The notes: a model not told the origin generated them from the letters alone. A stretch of DNA of 64,000 bases from Schistocerca nitens (GCF_023898315.1 NC_064625.1:100984269-101048268), one strand, 5' to 3'. Positions 33,039 to 46,360 are shown, counted from the stretch's first letter. Numbers and translations: made by a program.

Positions 33039-34625
33039 AAGTGCTTGAAGATCATTTAATGTCTTTTGGTTACTATAGAAGTAGTTTCCCAAGAACAGGT
33101 TCTTTCCCTGTCTACGGAATCCTTTTCATGTTAATATCAAACATCAACAATTACTCTTAGATTACATTAAAACTAAAGTAATTGACGAAGACGTTACTTG
33201 ATGACAAAAACGCGCTGCCTTTCGTCATTTACTTGCACCTAGAAATGGCTATCGAGTACTGACAAACCAAAAGGCAAGAGATCTTACTGCCTTCCGATAT
33301 ACTTCGTTGTCAGTTCTTCCACATGATTTGGTCGAGATGACCTGTTTCAAGTTGTGTATGACAGACAATGTTTTAGAAAATCTATTGTTTCCCTTTGAAA
33401 TAAACAGAAGTATTTTCATTCTAAGCTGCCCAAGTACAAAATTTTGCAATATTAGTTCAAATTTAATATTCGCTTCTATAATGTAGGAAAGTATTTCACA
33501 GTTGCAAAACTCGCATCTGAAACATTGACCTGACCATAAATTCTAGCTCAGAGTGACACCAGTTTAAATAACCTCATGTAGCGAAGACTGTTTGCCAGTG
33601 CTCTTTTTCACCGGAAAATACGCAATCCACTCATGTGGCTCCATAAGTACACTGTAACAGTAATTTCTGTCTGAAATTTGTCAGTAAGCTTTTGCCTTCC
33701 AACCGGCGAAATACGGCAGAGTGCGGCCGGTAAACAATTCACAAATCACGAGTTAGTGCCGATAAGACGATTTCTTTAAACATTATCGAAGCTGAGGGAA
33801 TTTAGTTTGTGCTTAAGTCGTCTTAAGCAGCTACGTTCACAGATATCTCAAATAGGTAAAAGCTCATTATCCAGGTACGAAGGTTGTGAAACAAACTTCC
33901 CACAGTTTGTGTCAGGTTGATCTTTTCGTCTGATAACACTGCTTAAGTATTTTGTCTAAGAGGTATCACAAGTAGTGTTCCTGTAGCTATGGGAATCATT
34001 GGTTGAAAACGAGTTTAACACCAATTGGTACAGTGCTGCTAAATATTCAAAATTATTATCAACCTAAGTCTGAGTTCATCCACAAACTGAGGCGTATTTA
34101 TAATATTGAAGCTAGACTGTGTATCCTTGTCTTCCTTGAGTGGTCATTGGACGGCGTTTACACACACGTATACAATACTATGAATACTTCGAACGCTATG
34201 GTTAACGTTGCTCTCATAAACTACTTTTGTTTTTTTAATTCTTCTGGGTCTTCAGCGTGCAATATGTGTTGTAGATACAGTCTTAGACCAAAAAATTGAC
34301 CGCCGAGTCGTTAACGTAAGGTGGACAATACAGTCGTGCTCCTCTCAGAATTCTATGTCTGGCAACATGCTCGATCTGGCAACATGTAGACTGCGGCACT
34401 TCCCAGAGGAAGTCTTGACTCCAGTCTTAGTACATTACTCTTCACTACGACCGTAGTCTTGAGGTAAAACGCGAGACCAGATAATATTATATAGTAGATT
34501 CGCTTGAATTACACTCATAGCTTCAGCACCAAGAGGAAAGGGGGGATAAAAATTTTGTCGATATGTGCTTTCGGTCGCCAGACGTCATATTAGCTGGTCT
34601 CGCGTTTTACCTCAAGACTACGGTC
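33039..34625. other. Unique spacer between the palindrome arms
   Basis: 1587 bp not mirrored elsewhere in the window. It contains a diverged copy of the arm-edge repeat at about 34366-34530 and the 34-bp inverted repeat described separately. The 98-codon frame at 34003-34299 shows no motif. The rest is unremarkable AT-rich sequence. Confidence 0.8.
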
Positions 34626-34627
34626 GT
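34447..34627. repeat. 34-bp perfect inverted repeat at the palindrome junction
   Basis: 34447-34480 (ACGACCGTAGTCTTGAGG ...) is repeated in perfect reverse complement at 34594-34627, with 113 bp between. The right copy ends 2 bp inside the right arm, so it sits exactly on the inner breakpoint. The left copy is part of the diverged tRNA-like repeat. Confidence 0.95.
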
Positions 34628-36184
34628 GTTCCAGCAGCGGTATGAATTAAATGATAGTAATAACAACAGTAATAATCGAATTATCCGGCAACCTCACGCT
34701 TCACAGTGGATTTTCTCGAACTAAGAAATTTGCTGAATTTGTGAGAAATCAAAAAGGGCTTCACATCCAGCCTATGATGCCTAGAAGAGTCTTTACATCC
34801 TGCTGACATGAGAATAGCATAATCTCTGCGTCAGAAGCATGCTTCTACTTAACCATTTAATAGACTCGCATTTTTTCCACCGTGATTAATTTTGTAAGCT
34901 AAGCACATCATCCGTTACAGCACACTCCAGGGGCTGGGAAATGTGGCCACAATGGTCTGGTGGAACGAACTATCACAGGTGCAATTCGTGGGTTCAGGCA
35001 TTTGCTTTTAAGAGGCACAAACAGATTTATTTTACCTCTGGTAACCCCAAGAGAAAAACGTTATAATCCAAAATCAGCATTAAGCATCACGTTCCTTCAT
35101 TACCAACTGGGCAGAGCCAGTTTACGTTGGGAAATGACATAGCGGAAGTCATTGTAAACAGAAATACAGTCGCCAGTAAGCTTACTTGCATTAGCAAATT
35201 TTATTTTATTTGATGAACCGATAGCCATTTAAAGGGACAGGACTCTTAGTTTACTTGTACTTGATTGAACTAGAGACGTTGAAAAATTTGGTGCTGGACT
35301 GTGATTCGCATTCGTATCTCCTCTTTCGAGGATCTGAATCTCTCGGAACAGTATAGTTCAATCATTTCGTTCCTTTTCCCAAGACTGCAGTCTTCTCTAG
35401 GTCTCCTCCAAAGGTAAATATGTGGGTCCGAATCCTGATCCAGTACAAAAATATTCATAATTTCATTTCCAGCTCTAACAAGTGCACACCCACCTGCTAG
35501 TGAAAATTAACGCGCATTTTTAATGTCTGTTCATGTGTTGCCAACAATCGCAATAGGTGTCGTTATTTCTGGTCAAACACGCACACATCTTACTGTTCGT
35601 GAGTATGAAACTGATACCTAAGCTACGTTCGTGGATGCACGGTAGGTGTGCAGTTCGATTGTCTCTTAGGCACAAAAGTTTGTATCCTTATTTTAGATTC
35701 AGACACCTAGCGGCTCGTAAGAAAAACCGATACGTAACATTTGATTTTTCTTAGTTAACAATCCGATTACGTGTTGGGTATGTATCTCCGTCACAGAACT
35801 TAACATCATGCACTTCATCTTTAAATGCATGCACACTTTGTTACTTCAGAATGGAGGTATATCAGACATCTTTCGTGGTTAGATAACAGGGACGAAAGGG
35901 TCTTGATAGGAGTCACGGTTTATTACGAAACTTGTCGTCTTTTATTTTCAAGTTTAGATTTGGTTACTGGTATTGGCAAAAATTTCGGTAATTCATGACT
36001 CTTTATGGCTAGTCATCAATATGATGTGATTAGATTAGATCACAATACATTAGATTACTTCTTGTTCCATAGATCATGAATACGACATTTCGTAATGATG
36101 TGGAACGTGTCATTACAATGAAAGATTTCTTTAAATACCATGATTCAATTTCTTTACAACAATTTTTTACACTCTCATTCTTTT

Positions 36185-36187
<3 letters not shown>

Positions 36188-36247
<60 letters not shown>
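36188..36247. repeat. (TC)n(AC)n compound microsatellite, right-arm copy
   Basis: Mirror of 31424-31476, about 8 bp longer. Confidence 0.97.
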
Positions 36248-36252
<5 letters not shown>

Positions 36253-39200
36253 AACATTCTTTTTTATATTTATTTGTTTGTTGTGCTCGACTATCGGCGA
36301 GGCACGAAAACGCCTGTGAATGAGTTTCTTAGTTTTGAGTACACTTACTAAAGAAATATAAAAACAACAATGAGAGTTACTAATTTATGATGCTTAGTTT
36401 GCAGTCAGTTCTGAGTATTATTAGTAACTACGCTCCAGTCCCTAGACCTAGTTACAGTAAGCGAGTCAGACGCATTACGTATTCCAGGCCGTAGCAGCCG
36501 CGACTTGGAGACACCAGCTATGGTCACTTCCCAGCCCGCTGTAGGATCACATCGGTTCGTCTTCTTCCTGCTGGTACTGTAACTGAGATTTGGCAACAAG
36601 GCAACGTATGTTTGGCAACTCTGTGATCGACGAGTTACTTCCTGGTGTGCACGGAATTAAGCCTCAAAGTTCACTTGATTTTACCTGTCATTTCCATTGA
36701 ATAATCTGAGTTATTATCGCTTGAAGGGTAACAAAAGATTGTAAATTTACGGTTTTCAGCCCAGGAAAGTCGTTGCAGGTGGAAATCGCAACTAATCTCG
36801 ACCTTTAAATAGCGGTTTACGAGTTCTAGGCACTATTGCCGTCGTAAGAGGACGCTCAGACCCATACCTCTTCGCCAGCTCTGTGGTAACGTGCTGACCT
36901 GTGGAAAAGCGTCTGTTATGGCTTGCAGTTCCAGTCTCACTGACTGCAACGTTTTTATCCCTTCTGTGAAAGAGCTACAAGGAGTCGGATCAAACATCAA
37001 TAAGGAAATCGCAAGAAAATACTTTCGGCTCATAGTGCAATGTTGAAAAACTTATAATGCTGCACAACAGGCAACGCCTCTATCCGCTGCTGACAAGCGA
37101 ATTTTGGGTTTCTAGGAATACGTAACTATATTTATGAAATGCCACATTTGCATACCTCTTGAGTACGACACAGCGTACCAATGAAACACAGACCCAATCA
37201 AAATCCAAGTGAGTAGTATTTTACTAATTCGTGTCGATAGAGGCACATTTGTGTACAGATACTCGGTTTTATTAAAACATACTTTCGTCGTAAGGTTATC
37301 GTGGTTAGTTTTATTTCATTTCTTATAATACAGTGCACAATTTTCGTAAGGTTTCCTTTAGTGTTGTTAAAACAATAGTAAACATGAGAGAGAAATTAAT
37401 CATCAACGATGTATGCGAATTCTCTGATGTTATCTATGACAGTATGACAATGCACGTGCAGTTTATTGATTACATGCATGTAGAAAACTTGTTCTGAGTT
37501 GAAGCTGTCAAACAAAGTTTGAAGAAGAATAAAATCTCACTACCACACGACAGCTAATGTAGAAAATACTTTTCTGACATATTATGGCACGATGCGCTCT
37601 CCCTACACATCTTCGAGATGCATCTGCTGCCTGCTGTCTATTAAATCTGAACAGAACAAAGTGTCACAGTAGTTAGCCCTTTTTCCACATGCGACTACTT
37701 TGGGTTGAGAAGTGAAGGGAAGTATGTTCCATTAGATTGACAACTTCAGCAGACAGCAGAATTGCGTTTTAAAAAATGTAGCACTGAACGTATTCGAACT
37801 CGCGACATCTTATCTACACTACTAGCTGACACGTAGCTACAACAGCTCCAGAGCTCGACAACTATTCCTCCAGAACTTTTTGATTCCACAGCACTGTGAG
37901 ATTATGCATATGGCCAGGTCTTGACTTCTGAGAGACAAACAGTTACAGCTTTTCTTTTTTTTTTTTTACTGAACGACGTTTTCTACAAATAGATGGCGCA
38001 ATAGAATAGCTCAAGTGGAAAGGAACACTTCCTATTTAAACTTCTGCATCCTACACTGTTGGCAGTTCTGTGTAGGTAGCAGTTACGTGATTTTATTTCG
38101 GTGATTACAAAATATAGAGTGGAATGTATGCACTGGGTAGCCGAGGCAGCTACTTCGTGGTGATTCGGTCAACCAAGCAAATGAATTTACTGAACATGGT
38201 GCAAATTACTACAGGACGCCCGTGTGTCAGAATTCTCATCCAGTGTGGCGCAACGGCGTTACGATAGAAAAATGAGAGAAGAGGATTTCGTGGTCTGTTG
38301 GACGGATGGTAGGTTGTTATACATATGGTCTGGGTTGGATTCCCACTTCTGTCAATGATTTTAGATAGGGAGAGACAGAGTCCATTCTCTCCTGGCTACA
38401 CCAAGTGAAGAAGGTGTAATGGCAGTGTGGTCTGAAAATTCACGTTAAAGATGATTTTCCTTCTCTACCAAGTAGACGGTAGGTTGAACCACAATAAAGT
38501 CTGGAGTGGCGACATGTAGAAACTCTATCACCAGTAACCTTTCTTATACTAGTTATTTATTTCAAGTGACGAAACAAACGCTATGTATGGTCACAGGACA
38601 CTTATTCCATCTTTTATCTGAGCTTCTGTATGTCGATAAGATTGGTTCTGAACTGGGAATGCAACTCAGACCGCCCTTAACGCGGAATTTGATCCCTTCA
38701 TGACAATACAGCACGGCTACAATTTGTTGTTTGTTCAAAACTGCAGATTCCTCAACACCTTCACATATTACGCGTGAATGGGATCAAAATCCTGGCCCAG
38801 CACTAAAGATTTCATTATGTATTATCAAGCTCTAGCATGAGAACACCTATCTGCTGGTGGATAAGAATTTTGATTTTTAATGTATTTTCATTCGTTGTCA
38901 ACACTAACGATATCTGATGTTTTTAACTCCCAGTGAGACACAGAACTATTTGCGAGATGACTGTAAGTTCAAGATGTTATTCTGAGCAGCTGGTGGAGAA
39001 AAATTCGGTAGCTGACGTCTCTTTGTGTGTAGTCAACAACGATATGTGTGGGGCTCTATTCCCAGTGAGCGCTGAACTCTTCGTCATATTATTTCAGTTC
39101 AAACATGCTCACATATCACTGCTGGCGCAACAAACCCATATTTAACGTTCGTTTTCTCTAGAATATAACAGCGATAGGTGCCGGGTAGGAGTCATGGGAA

Positions 39201-42200
39201 GGAAAAAATTAATGTTTCGTCTCGTCATTTCAGTTAAAACATCTAGCTACTGCCGCGAAAATCCGATATGTCACATTTGACTGTGCTTCGATAGCAATCC
39301 GATTAGGTTTTGGGTTCGAATCCGTGTCCAACACAAAGCTTTACCTCACGGCATTTCAAGTAAGTTACTTGTGAAGAAGCAATATTTAACATCTCTCGTA
39401 GTTCGTTAACAGGGACAATAGATGATGGGTAGGAATTTGCGTCTGTTAAACATGTTTGCGTTATGCAATTTAAAGTTGATATTTGCTAACTGATACTGTC
39501 TAAAATCGAGGTATATCACTCTCTGTATGCTTAATCAGGAATGACTGTTAGTTTCCGTCAGTAACGAAATCTTTGCTTAGTCTGCATGAGCTGGGTTTGA
39601 ATCCATATGCGGAACAAGACGGTTCGTCGTGTCATTTGAAGTTCATACATATTCTCAACTAGCTGCTCGTGAATAACTTAAATTTTTAATGTCATTTTGT
39701 GTTAAATAATAAGTACGGTATGTTGCTTTGAAGAGGAAATCATGAATACGACGAACTACGTGCATTACCAATCTGACGTAATAATGAGAGTGGTAACATT
39801 TCAGGTATGTCATTTATTGTAATAAATGTGAGGTTACAAGCCTTAAGGACAGTCTTATCTGTGATAAGGTGTTCCCTGATATTTGTAGTACCGTGGTATT
39901 ACTTTACATCTTGAGTTATTGCGGTACAGAGCAGTGTTTTCTAGTGGTGACTTGTTGGAACCATTTTCAATAGTCAATCGACTGTACCAAGGAGCCATTA
40001 GAGGACCTGCTAGACAGCTTTTTTTGAATAGGACAATGTTCCTGTCCAATAATTTTTAGATTAGTTACAATAAGCTTACGCTGCAAGAGAACTCGCTTGT
40101 ATTTTTCAATATGTGGTCTGCTGTCGGTTTGAAGGCCTTACATTGCAACGGCAACTTAGTGCAACTCCACCGAGGGTCGTCTGGAATAGGGTGGAGATAG
40201 CAATGTGAAAGTTGCGAGCTGTCGAAGACGATCTTCATATTCCTAATGCGATTAGGCCATCGTATACTCTTGACGACGTTTAGCACCTGTGCGGTCAGTC
40301 AACCAATTTCAGAATTCATGTTGAGTAATCCTGCTAAATTCCCATAATATTGACTTTTTATATTGATGAGTAATATGGATAGTCGTCACGTTCATGTGCC
40401 GTCTATAACGCAAATTTAATGTTACTATCCTAGGAACTAACCTGCAATACGTTTTGTATTTCATAATCGGAACTATCTGCATTAACCGTCATCAGAGCAA
40501 TGTCAGGGAACAGAATGCAGCAGTGCCTTGGTACCTACTTGGGGACCTGCTTGAGTCGTGTTCTAAGGAAAGGGTAGTTGCTGGTTCACATTATATTACA
40601 CTAGCGAGAAGTACCGACTTTTCCTTTTCTCTGCAAACATCCCGAACTAAATTCAGTAACTAAATGCTGAGAATATATTTGCATTGTGCCAACTCAAAGA
40701 TCAATAGATATGGATATAGATATAGATTTTTATATTTAAAGCCATTCTCGTTCTACGTTGGAATAAACATTATTCATTATTTGATTGTTCTTGTTACGAT
40801 TGTTATTGTCATTCTCTCACTTGCAAGAGTTTTCACATTCCTATTTGGTATCGATGCACATGAAGAGTGGCTATGAAAGAAGGGAATACTGAATGTTACG
40901 TCATGCAGAATACACTCATTTACTTCTGCTCCTTGTGATCAACGCTACAGGAGAAGTGAGATACATAAAGTTGACAGTGTGAGGACAGACATGCTGGCAC
41001 AACTCTGCAACTACACAGTGTTACCAGATAAAATGGTGCTGCGGAATCGAAAGTGTAGTACGGACTTTGCCACAGTAGCAGACAGCTGCTAATTTCGGAC
41101 CATGACCGTGGATTACACTTCGGTCAGTGCTGGTTAGAGTGTTGCAACTGTAAATGGAAGGCTTTGTTTGACAGTCTTGTGCTGATGCTGTCTGAATAAA
41201 TTATGCCATTGGATAAAAAGCGGTTTAGTTTTGAGACCTAACCCACAAGGGGAGAAGGCACAGTGGTCTGCTTCAGGAATTCCAAGCAATAAAACACAAA
41301 AAGCAACCCAGGAAGGGTTCGAACAGCTACTTTCATGCAGAGACATGCATTTGGAATCTGTTCATCGTTACGGGGTCAAACAAGAGGGTAACATTACTGA
41401 AACAATGATCAGGCTACTTAGTATATAAGAGAGCATACAGATTTCAAGGAGGAAACGTATGAAGACGCAGACTTCCTCGTTATTAATATGTGCGGCATAT
41501 CTTTCTTGTTAACGAAAGTAATATCCCTCTTTAACTCTTCTTACGTCTCAAATGAAATGAATGCCATGAGGAATCGAATATTTGTTGACTGCGTCTCTTC
41601 TTGCTTCCATCCGTACCAACATATTTCTTCATTCTCGTGGTAATCATGACATTCTTTTTGTATGCTGCAAAAGATTGCACGTGGACAAATTCGACATCGA
41701 GGTGCAAAGCGTTTGGTATCTTACATTATATTCAATTCGAATAAGCTTCAGATGTATTTTTACTTCGTTTGTATTTTTAGATGATTATGAACGTTACGGA
41801 AAATTATCTCACATGCTTTATGTTGAATGAGAAACATTGAATGACCCGTTTTGCTTTCCCTACGTTGAAATGATATAATGTCGGCGTCAACAGCCTTCTT
41901 CCACGCCGGAAGCTGAAACTTGTATCATTCTGGATTAATGATAATTGAATGTCTCAAATGTAGACATAGCCCACAAGGCGACGTCAGAAACCATCAGGGG
42001 AGAACGCCGCATAAAAACCAAACGTGCGCGCGCGTCTCCACTCTGAAGGACCGTATCGGAGAATCACGGCAAGCATTTCGCTGAAGAGCTGCCTCGTAAG
42101 AGAACCGAGAAATGGCAGCGTCGTAGCAAGTATTTGTCAACACTCTGATAGTGCATTTACTTCCGGGTGTAGGCCGGCGTTACCTCGCTAAATTCACTTG

Positions 42201-43505
42201 ACATTCGTTTTCCACATCGAAGACTCGTACGATAGAATCCACTGTACGATGAGACACTTACAAAGTATAATTAATTTCTGGACTCCAAGAACGGCGTTCT
42301 TCACATAAGTAACACCTGTTTGTGTGTTTTAAGGTTGCGTTTTGAGGCTCAGGCAACATCGCAGTGACTATAGTCCGTCTGTGGTCGCCAGTGAGTCGTT
42401 AGCTCAGAGGTTATTCGTCATATTGTGGCTTTTCTAACGCGGGACATTCCGAATCGGAATACTCCCCTTTCATTATTAGTTCCGGGACGTGACTATTTTC
42501 CTCGGACAAAGACCAATGCTGTGAATTGGATTCGCGGACATGCCATTCACTACCTAGGTGGACAAACTGTAGACTCTGTACTCGATTTTTGGACATACCT
42601 CAACGACCGTCATTATGTCGTTGTCCGCCACCCAAAATACAGACAATTTTTCTCGAACTTCCTTGGGAGTGCTTTCCACGACCCGCCTCGCAGCTGGAAT
42701 GTGTTAAGCCAAGAGTGAAGAAGGTTTCCAGTTTGAACCAATGAACATTTCTGAACTACTGAAAGGAACACACCAATTTCGAGAAGACGTGACTCAACAT
42801 ATTACCAGCGGGGCGCAGAAGGCGTCTGATCAATTACACAACAAAAATAAACAAAACAAAAATCAAAATAAAAATAAAATTCAGAAAAAGGAATATTTTG
42901 TAATGATAGCCCTAACCTCGAATTCCCATATTTCCCCTGGTATATAGGCAGCTCTTGGGGTAGGTATAGTCAGGAGCCAACGCCTGAAGTGGAACAGATT
43001 TTTTTTTTTTTTATAGGATGAAAAGTGACGGTGGCACTTAGTTTCTTTTTTTATTGCCATTTTCCTAAGGGGCTTTAAAATAAGAGAGAAAAAAAGGGGT
43101 AATCGTCAAAAAAAGTAAAAGAAAAAAAGCAAAATTAAAAAAAAAGAGGTTCCCTTGTGCGTTGCGGTGGTCGTACTGTATGACATAGCAGTTCCAATCT
43201 CGGTGGAAGCCGCTGACTACAACCTTTTATTTTCCATTTTAATTAATGGAGTTGCAAACGGCTAGTAAAAATTCTTTATACGAAATCTGAAGAATGCCTT
43301 TAAACATCAATCTTCGTCCGATTCGACTTAGTAAATTAAGTTAATATCATGGATGTCTGCTTTGCAAATGCCAAGGTGCTTCACTATAAAATAGATCCTG
43401 AAAAGATTCAAAGCGACTGTCATCGATATAAATTTTGGTTTTGTTCGTCATATAGGTCTAACATGTCAGAAGGTTGTTTATGAAGTGCACATGTTGATTA
43501 ATATA

Positions 43506-44925
43506 CACTCCTGGAAATTGAAATAAGAACACCGTGAATTCATTGTCCCAGGAAGGGGAAACTTTATTGACACATTCCTGGGGTCAGATACATCACATGA
43601 TCACACTGACAGAACCACAGGCACATAGACACAGGCAACAGAGCATGCACAATGTCGGCACTAGTACAGTGTATATCCACCTTTCGCAGCAATTCAGGCT
43701 GCTATTCTCCCATGGAGACGATCGTAGAGATGCTGGATGTAGTCCTGTGGAACGGCTTGCCATGCTATTTCCACCTGGCGTCTCAGTTGGACCAGCGTTC
43801 GTGCTGGACGTGCAGACCGCGTGAGACGACGCTTCATCCAGTCCCAAACATGCTCAATGGGGGACAGATCCGGAGATCTTGCTGGCCAGGGTAGTTGACT
43901 TACACCTTCTAGAGCACGTTGGGTGGCACGGGATACATGCGAACGTGCATTGTCCTGTTGGAACAGCAAGTTCCCTTGCCGGTCTAGGAATGGTAGAACG
44001 ATGGGTTCGATGACGGTTTGGATGTACCGTGCACTATTCAGTGTCCCCTCGACGATCACCAGTGGTGTACGGCCAGTGTAGGAGATCGCTCCCCACACCA
44101 TGATGCCGGGTGTTGGCCCTGTGTGCCTCGGTCGTATGCAGTCCTGATTGTGGCGCTCACCTGCACGGCGCCAAACACGCATACGACCATCATTGGCACC
44201 AAGGCAGAAGCGCCTCTCATCGCTGAAGACGACACGTCTCCATTCGTCCCTCCATTCACGCCTGTCGCGACACCACTGGAGGCGGGCTGCACGATGTTGG
44301 GGCGTGAGCGGAAGACGGCCTAACGGTGTGCGGGACCGTAGCCCAGCTTCATGGAGACGGTTGCGAATGGTCCTCGCCGATACCCCAGGAGCAACAGTGT
44401 CCCTAATTTGCTGGGAAGTGGCGGTGCGGTCCTCTACGGCACTGCGTAGGATCCTACGGTCTTGGCGCGCATCCGTGCGTCGCTGCGGTCCGGTCCCAGG
44501 TCGACGGGCACGTGCACCTTCCGCCGACCACTGGCGACAACATCGATGTACTGTGGAGACCTCACGCCCCACGTGTTGAGCAATTCGGCGGTACGTCCAC
44601 CCGGCCTCCCGCAAGCCCACTATACGCCCTCGCTCAAAGTCCGTCAACTGCACATACGGTTCACGTCCACCTTGTCGCGGCATGCTACCAGTGTTAAAGA
44701 CTGCGATGGAGCTCCGTATGCCACGGCAAACTGGCTGACACTGACGGCGGCGGTGCACAAATGCTGCGCAGCTAGCGCCATTCGACGGCCAACACCGCGG
44801 TTCCTGGTGTGTCCACTGTGCCGTGCGTGTGATCATTGCTTGTACAGCCCTCTCGCAGTGTCCGGAGCAAGTATGGTGGGTCTGACACACCGGTGTCAAT
44901 GTGTTCCTTTCCATTTCCAGGAGTG
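43506..44925 (-). mobile_element. Tc1-like transposon (copy 2), present in one palindrome arm only
   Basis: The same family as 732-2153, with the same CACTCCTGG ends. TA flanks it at 43504-43505 and 44926-44927. The left arm at about 24155-24170 reads AACTATATTAATC across the corresponding point, exactly the pre-insertion sequence with a single TA. A textbook filled/empty pair within one contig. Confidence 0.95.
43694..44683 (-). CDS. Tc1-like transposase, nearly intact, 11 residues short
   Basis: 329 codons from ATG 44683 (MPRQGGREPY), collinear with the 340-residue copy at 976-1998. HTH, the VFSDERRF Asp, the FQQDNARSH Asp and the PIEHVW Glu are all present, with the same 32-residue spacing. 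The one disruptive change is TGC to TGA after GRIAA, which removes the last 11 residues, a region outside the catalytic core. Function may survive. A few replacements distinguish the copies (S to R after SDE, P to S in NARSH). The frame upstream to 44914 reads terminal repeat and leader and is not included. Confidence 0.85.
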   Translation of the reverse strand: MPRQGGREPYVQLTDFERGRIVGLREAGWTYRRIAQHVGREVSTVHRCCRQWSAEGARARRPGTGPQRRTDARQDRRILRSAVEDRTATSQQIRDTVAPGVSARTIRNRLHEAGLRSRTPLGRLPLTPQHRAARLQWCRDRREWRDEWRRVVFSDERRFCLGANDGRMRVWRRAGERHNQDCIRPRHTGPTPGIMVWGAISYTGRTPLVIVEGTLNSARYIQTVIEPIVLPFLDRQGNLLFQQDNARSHVSRATQRALEGVSQLPWPARSPDLSPIEHVWDWMKRRLTRSARPARTLVQLRRQVEIAWQAVPQDYIQHLYDRLHGRIAA

Positions 44926-45750
44926 TAGTTCCCCTCTTCTAAATTTTTGCAATAGCATTTAACTGTAGACGTTTTCTAACACCGGCGTTAGCAATTCCTT
45001 TCCGTTCTCTGAAACCTCCAAAACGACAAATTTTTCTGGTCTAAATCTGATGACCTTAACTATCACTTCCGATCAACATTAAATACTTCATGAACCCATA
45101 CATGGAACTCCAAATGTGCAGTGTTCCTGCACTGCTACAGAGCATGCATTGCAAGGTATTCACACAGTTTATCGCATAGAGTTACCATAAGGAATGAAAC
45201 AAGAACTGTAATACACTTTACACCACAGACGCTCACTCCGGCTTGACGAAAACATCCGAACATTGACCAAAAGTTGCACAAATAATTGAGTTTGAAAGGA
45301 AAAGAAACGAGGTATGAAGCATTTATAAATTCATCGAATGTAGCGGGGTGGTTTAATTTCGTCACAGTCTATAAAATTAATTTCGGGCCATACTCAGCTC
45401 TTGCCGATTAATGTAATATAATACCCGCCTACTAATCAGGGCGTCTGTCTCCGTTGCTTTTGAGCGTGAATGGAAATCGTAGAAATTTTCTGTGGAGCAA
45501 CATTTAATAATAAAGCGTTTTAAATCATCAAAAGCGATGAGCGGGAGCAGGCGCTTTCGATAAAGAACGGGGGAGTGCAGCGCCGCTGCTGTCGCCACGG
45601 CCGCTGCCGGTAGCCAGCAAATGGATCCCGGAGCTTTGCCGCATACGGCGTCCAGAGGAGGACAGTGCAGGAAATCTGCCGCAAAATCGTTACTGGATAA
45701 AATTTTGATATCGGTGTGTCAGAAAACGAAATAGATCGAATCTGCGCTTC

Positions 45751-45946
45751 CATTACATTCACGTCTTCAGCTTTCAGACAGAAGAGGCTATAAAAATATT
45801 TTATGCCAGCTGCTCTCGATCCACTGACATTACAAACAGAAACAACGCACGCTACCGCTAGACCACAGGCGTAATCAGCCTAGTATTTCTCTATCATGGG
45901 ACAAATTTTCCTCCAGGAAGTGCCGCAGTCTGCAGTGTTGCCAGAT
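45751..45946 (-). repeat. tRNA-like repeat near the outer right edge of the palindrome
   Basis: Reverse-complement partner of 23146-23340, with the A-box-like CTACCGCTAGACCACAGGCG (minus-strand reading). Lies 125 bp inside the outer arm boundary. Confidence 0.5.
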
Positions 45947-46157
45947 TGTGCAGATAACCGGACTTAGAGAATTAGCGAGTTGGCCAGTTTTATTGTCCCA
46001 TGTCGCGATCGGCGCGGACTTAGCCTCTGAAGCGGCCGTCGCCGGTCGAGTTTTATGTCAAAGAGTGTACAATCGGGCGAGTTGCTTCACGATGTCTTCT
46101 TTGGTAAATGACCGTCAAATCGACAACATTGTAGCCCAGCGTTAAGCCATGTCATGA

Positions 46158-46360
46158 CTGACCAGCCGGTGTGGCCGAGCGGTTCTAGGCGCTTCAGTCT
46201 GGAACCGCGCGATCGCTACAGTCGCAGGTTCGAATCCTGCCTCGGGCATGGATGTGTGTGATGTCTTTAGGTTAGTTAGGTTTAAGTAGTTCTAAGTTCT
46301 AGGGGACTGATGACCTGAGATGTTAAGTCCCATAGTGCTCAGAACCATTTGAACCATTTT
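46158..46360 (+). mobile_element. tRNA-derived SINE
   Basis: The head has GTGGCCGAGCGGTTCTAGGC (A box) and GTCGCAGGTTCGAATCCTGC (B box). The body ends GAACCATTTGAACCATTTT. GTCATGA flanks it at 46151-46157 and 46361-46367. It lies just outside the right palindrome boundary and has no partner on the left side. Confidence 0.88.

Larger units (their letters stand above)
34626..46070. repeat. Right arm of a giant inverted repeat
   Basis: Reverse complement of 23021-33038, plus a 1420-bp Tc1-like element with its duplicated TA (43504-44927) that the left arm lacks. Outer edge: AAGAGTGTAC ending at 46070, after which the flanks differ. Sub-features mirror those listed for the left arm: unrecognised frames 42411-42947, array blocks 35404-35924 and 38751-39621, LINE tail 36024-36176. 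Confidence 0.95.

Noticed and set aside
34003-34299. 98-codon frame in the spacer as a gene
   Set aside because: No motif, signal or homology recognised. Length is within chance for AT-rich DNA of this extent.
23021-46070. Explanation of the palindrome as a missed-adapter read artefact
   Set aside because: Such artefacts copy one molecule and cannot put a complete transposon with duplicated TA in one arm only. A haplotype join is still possible and is kept open.
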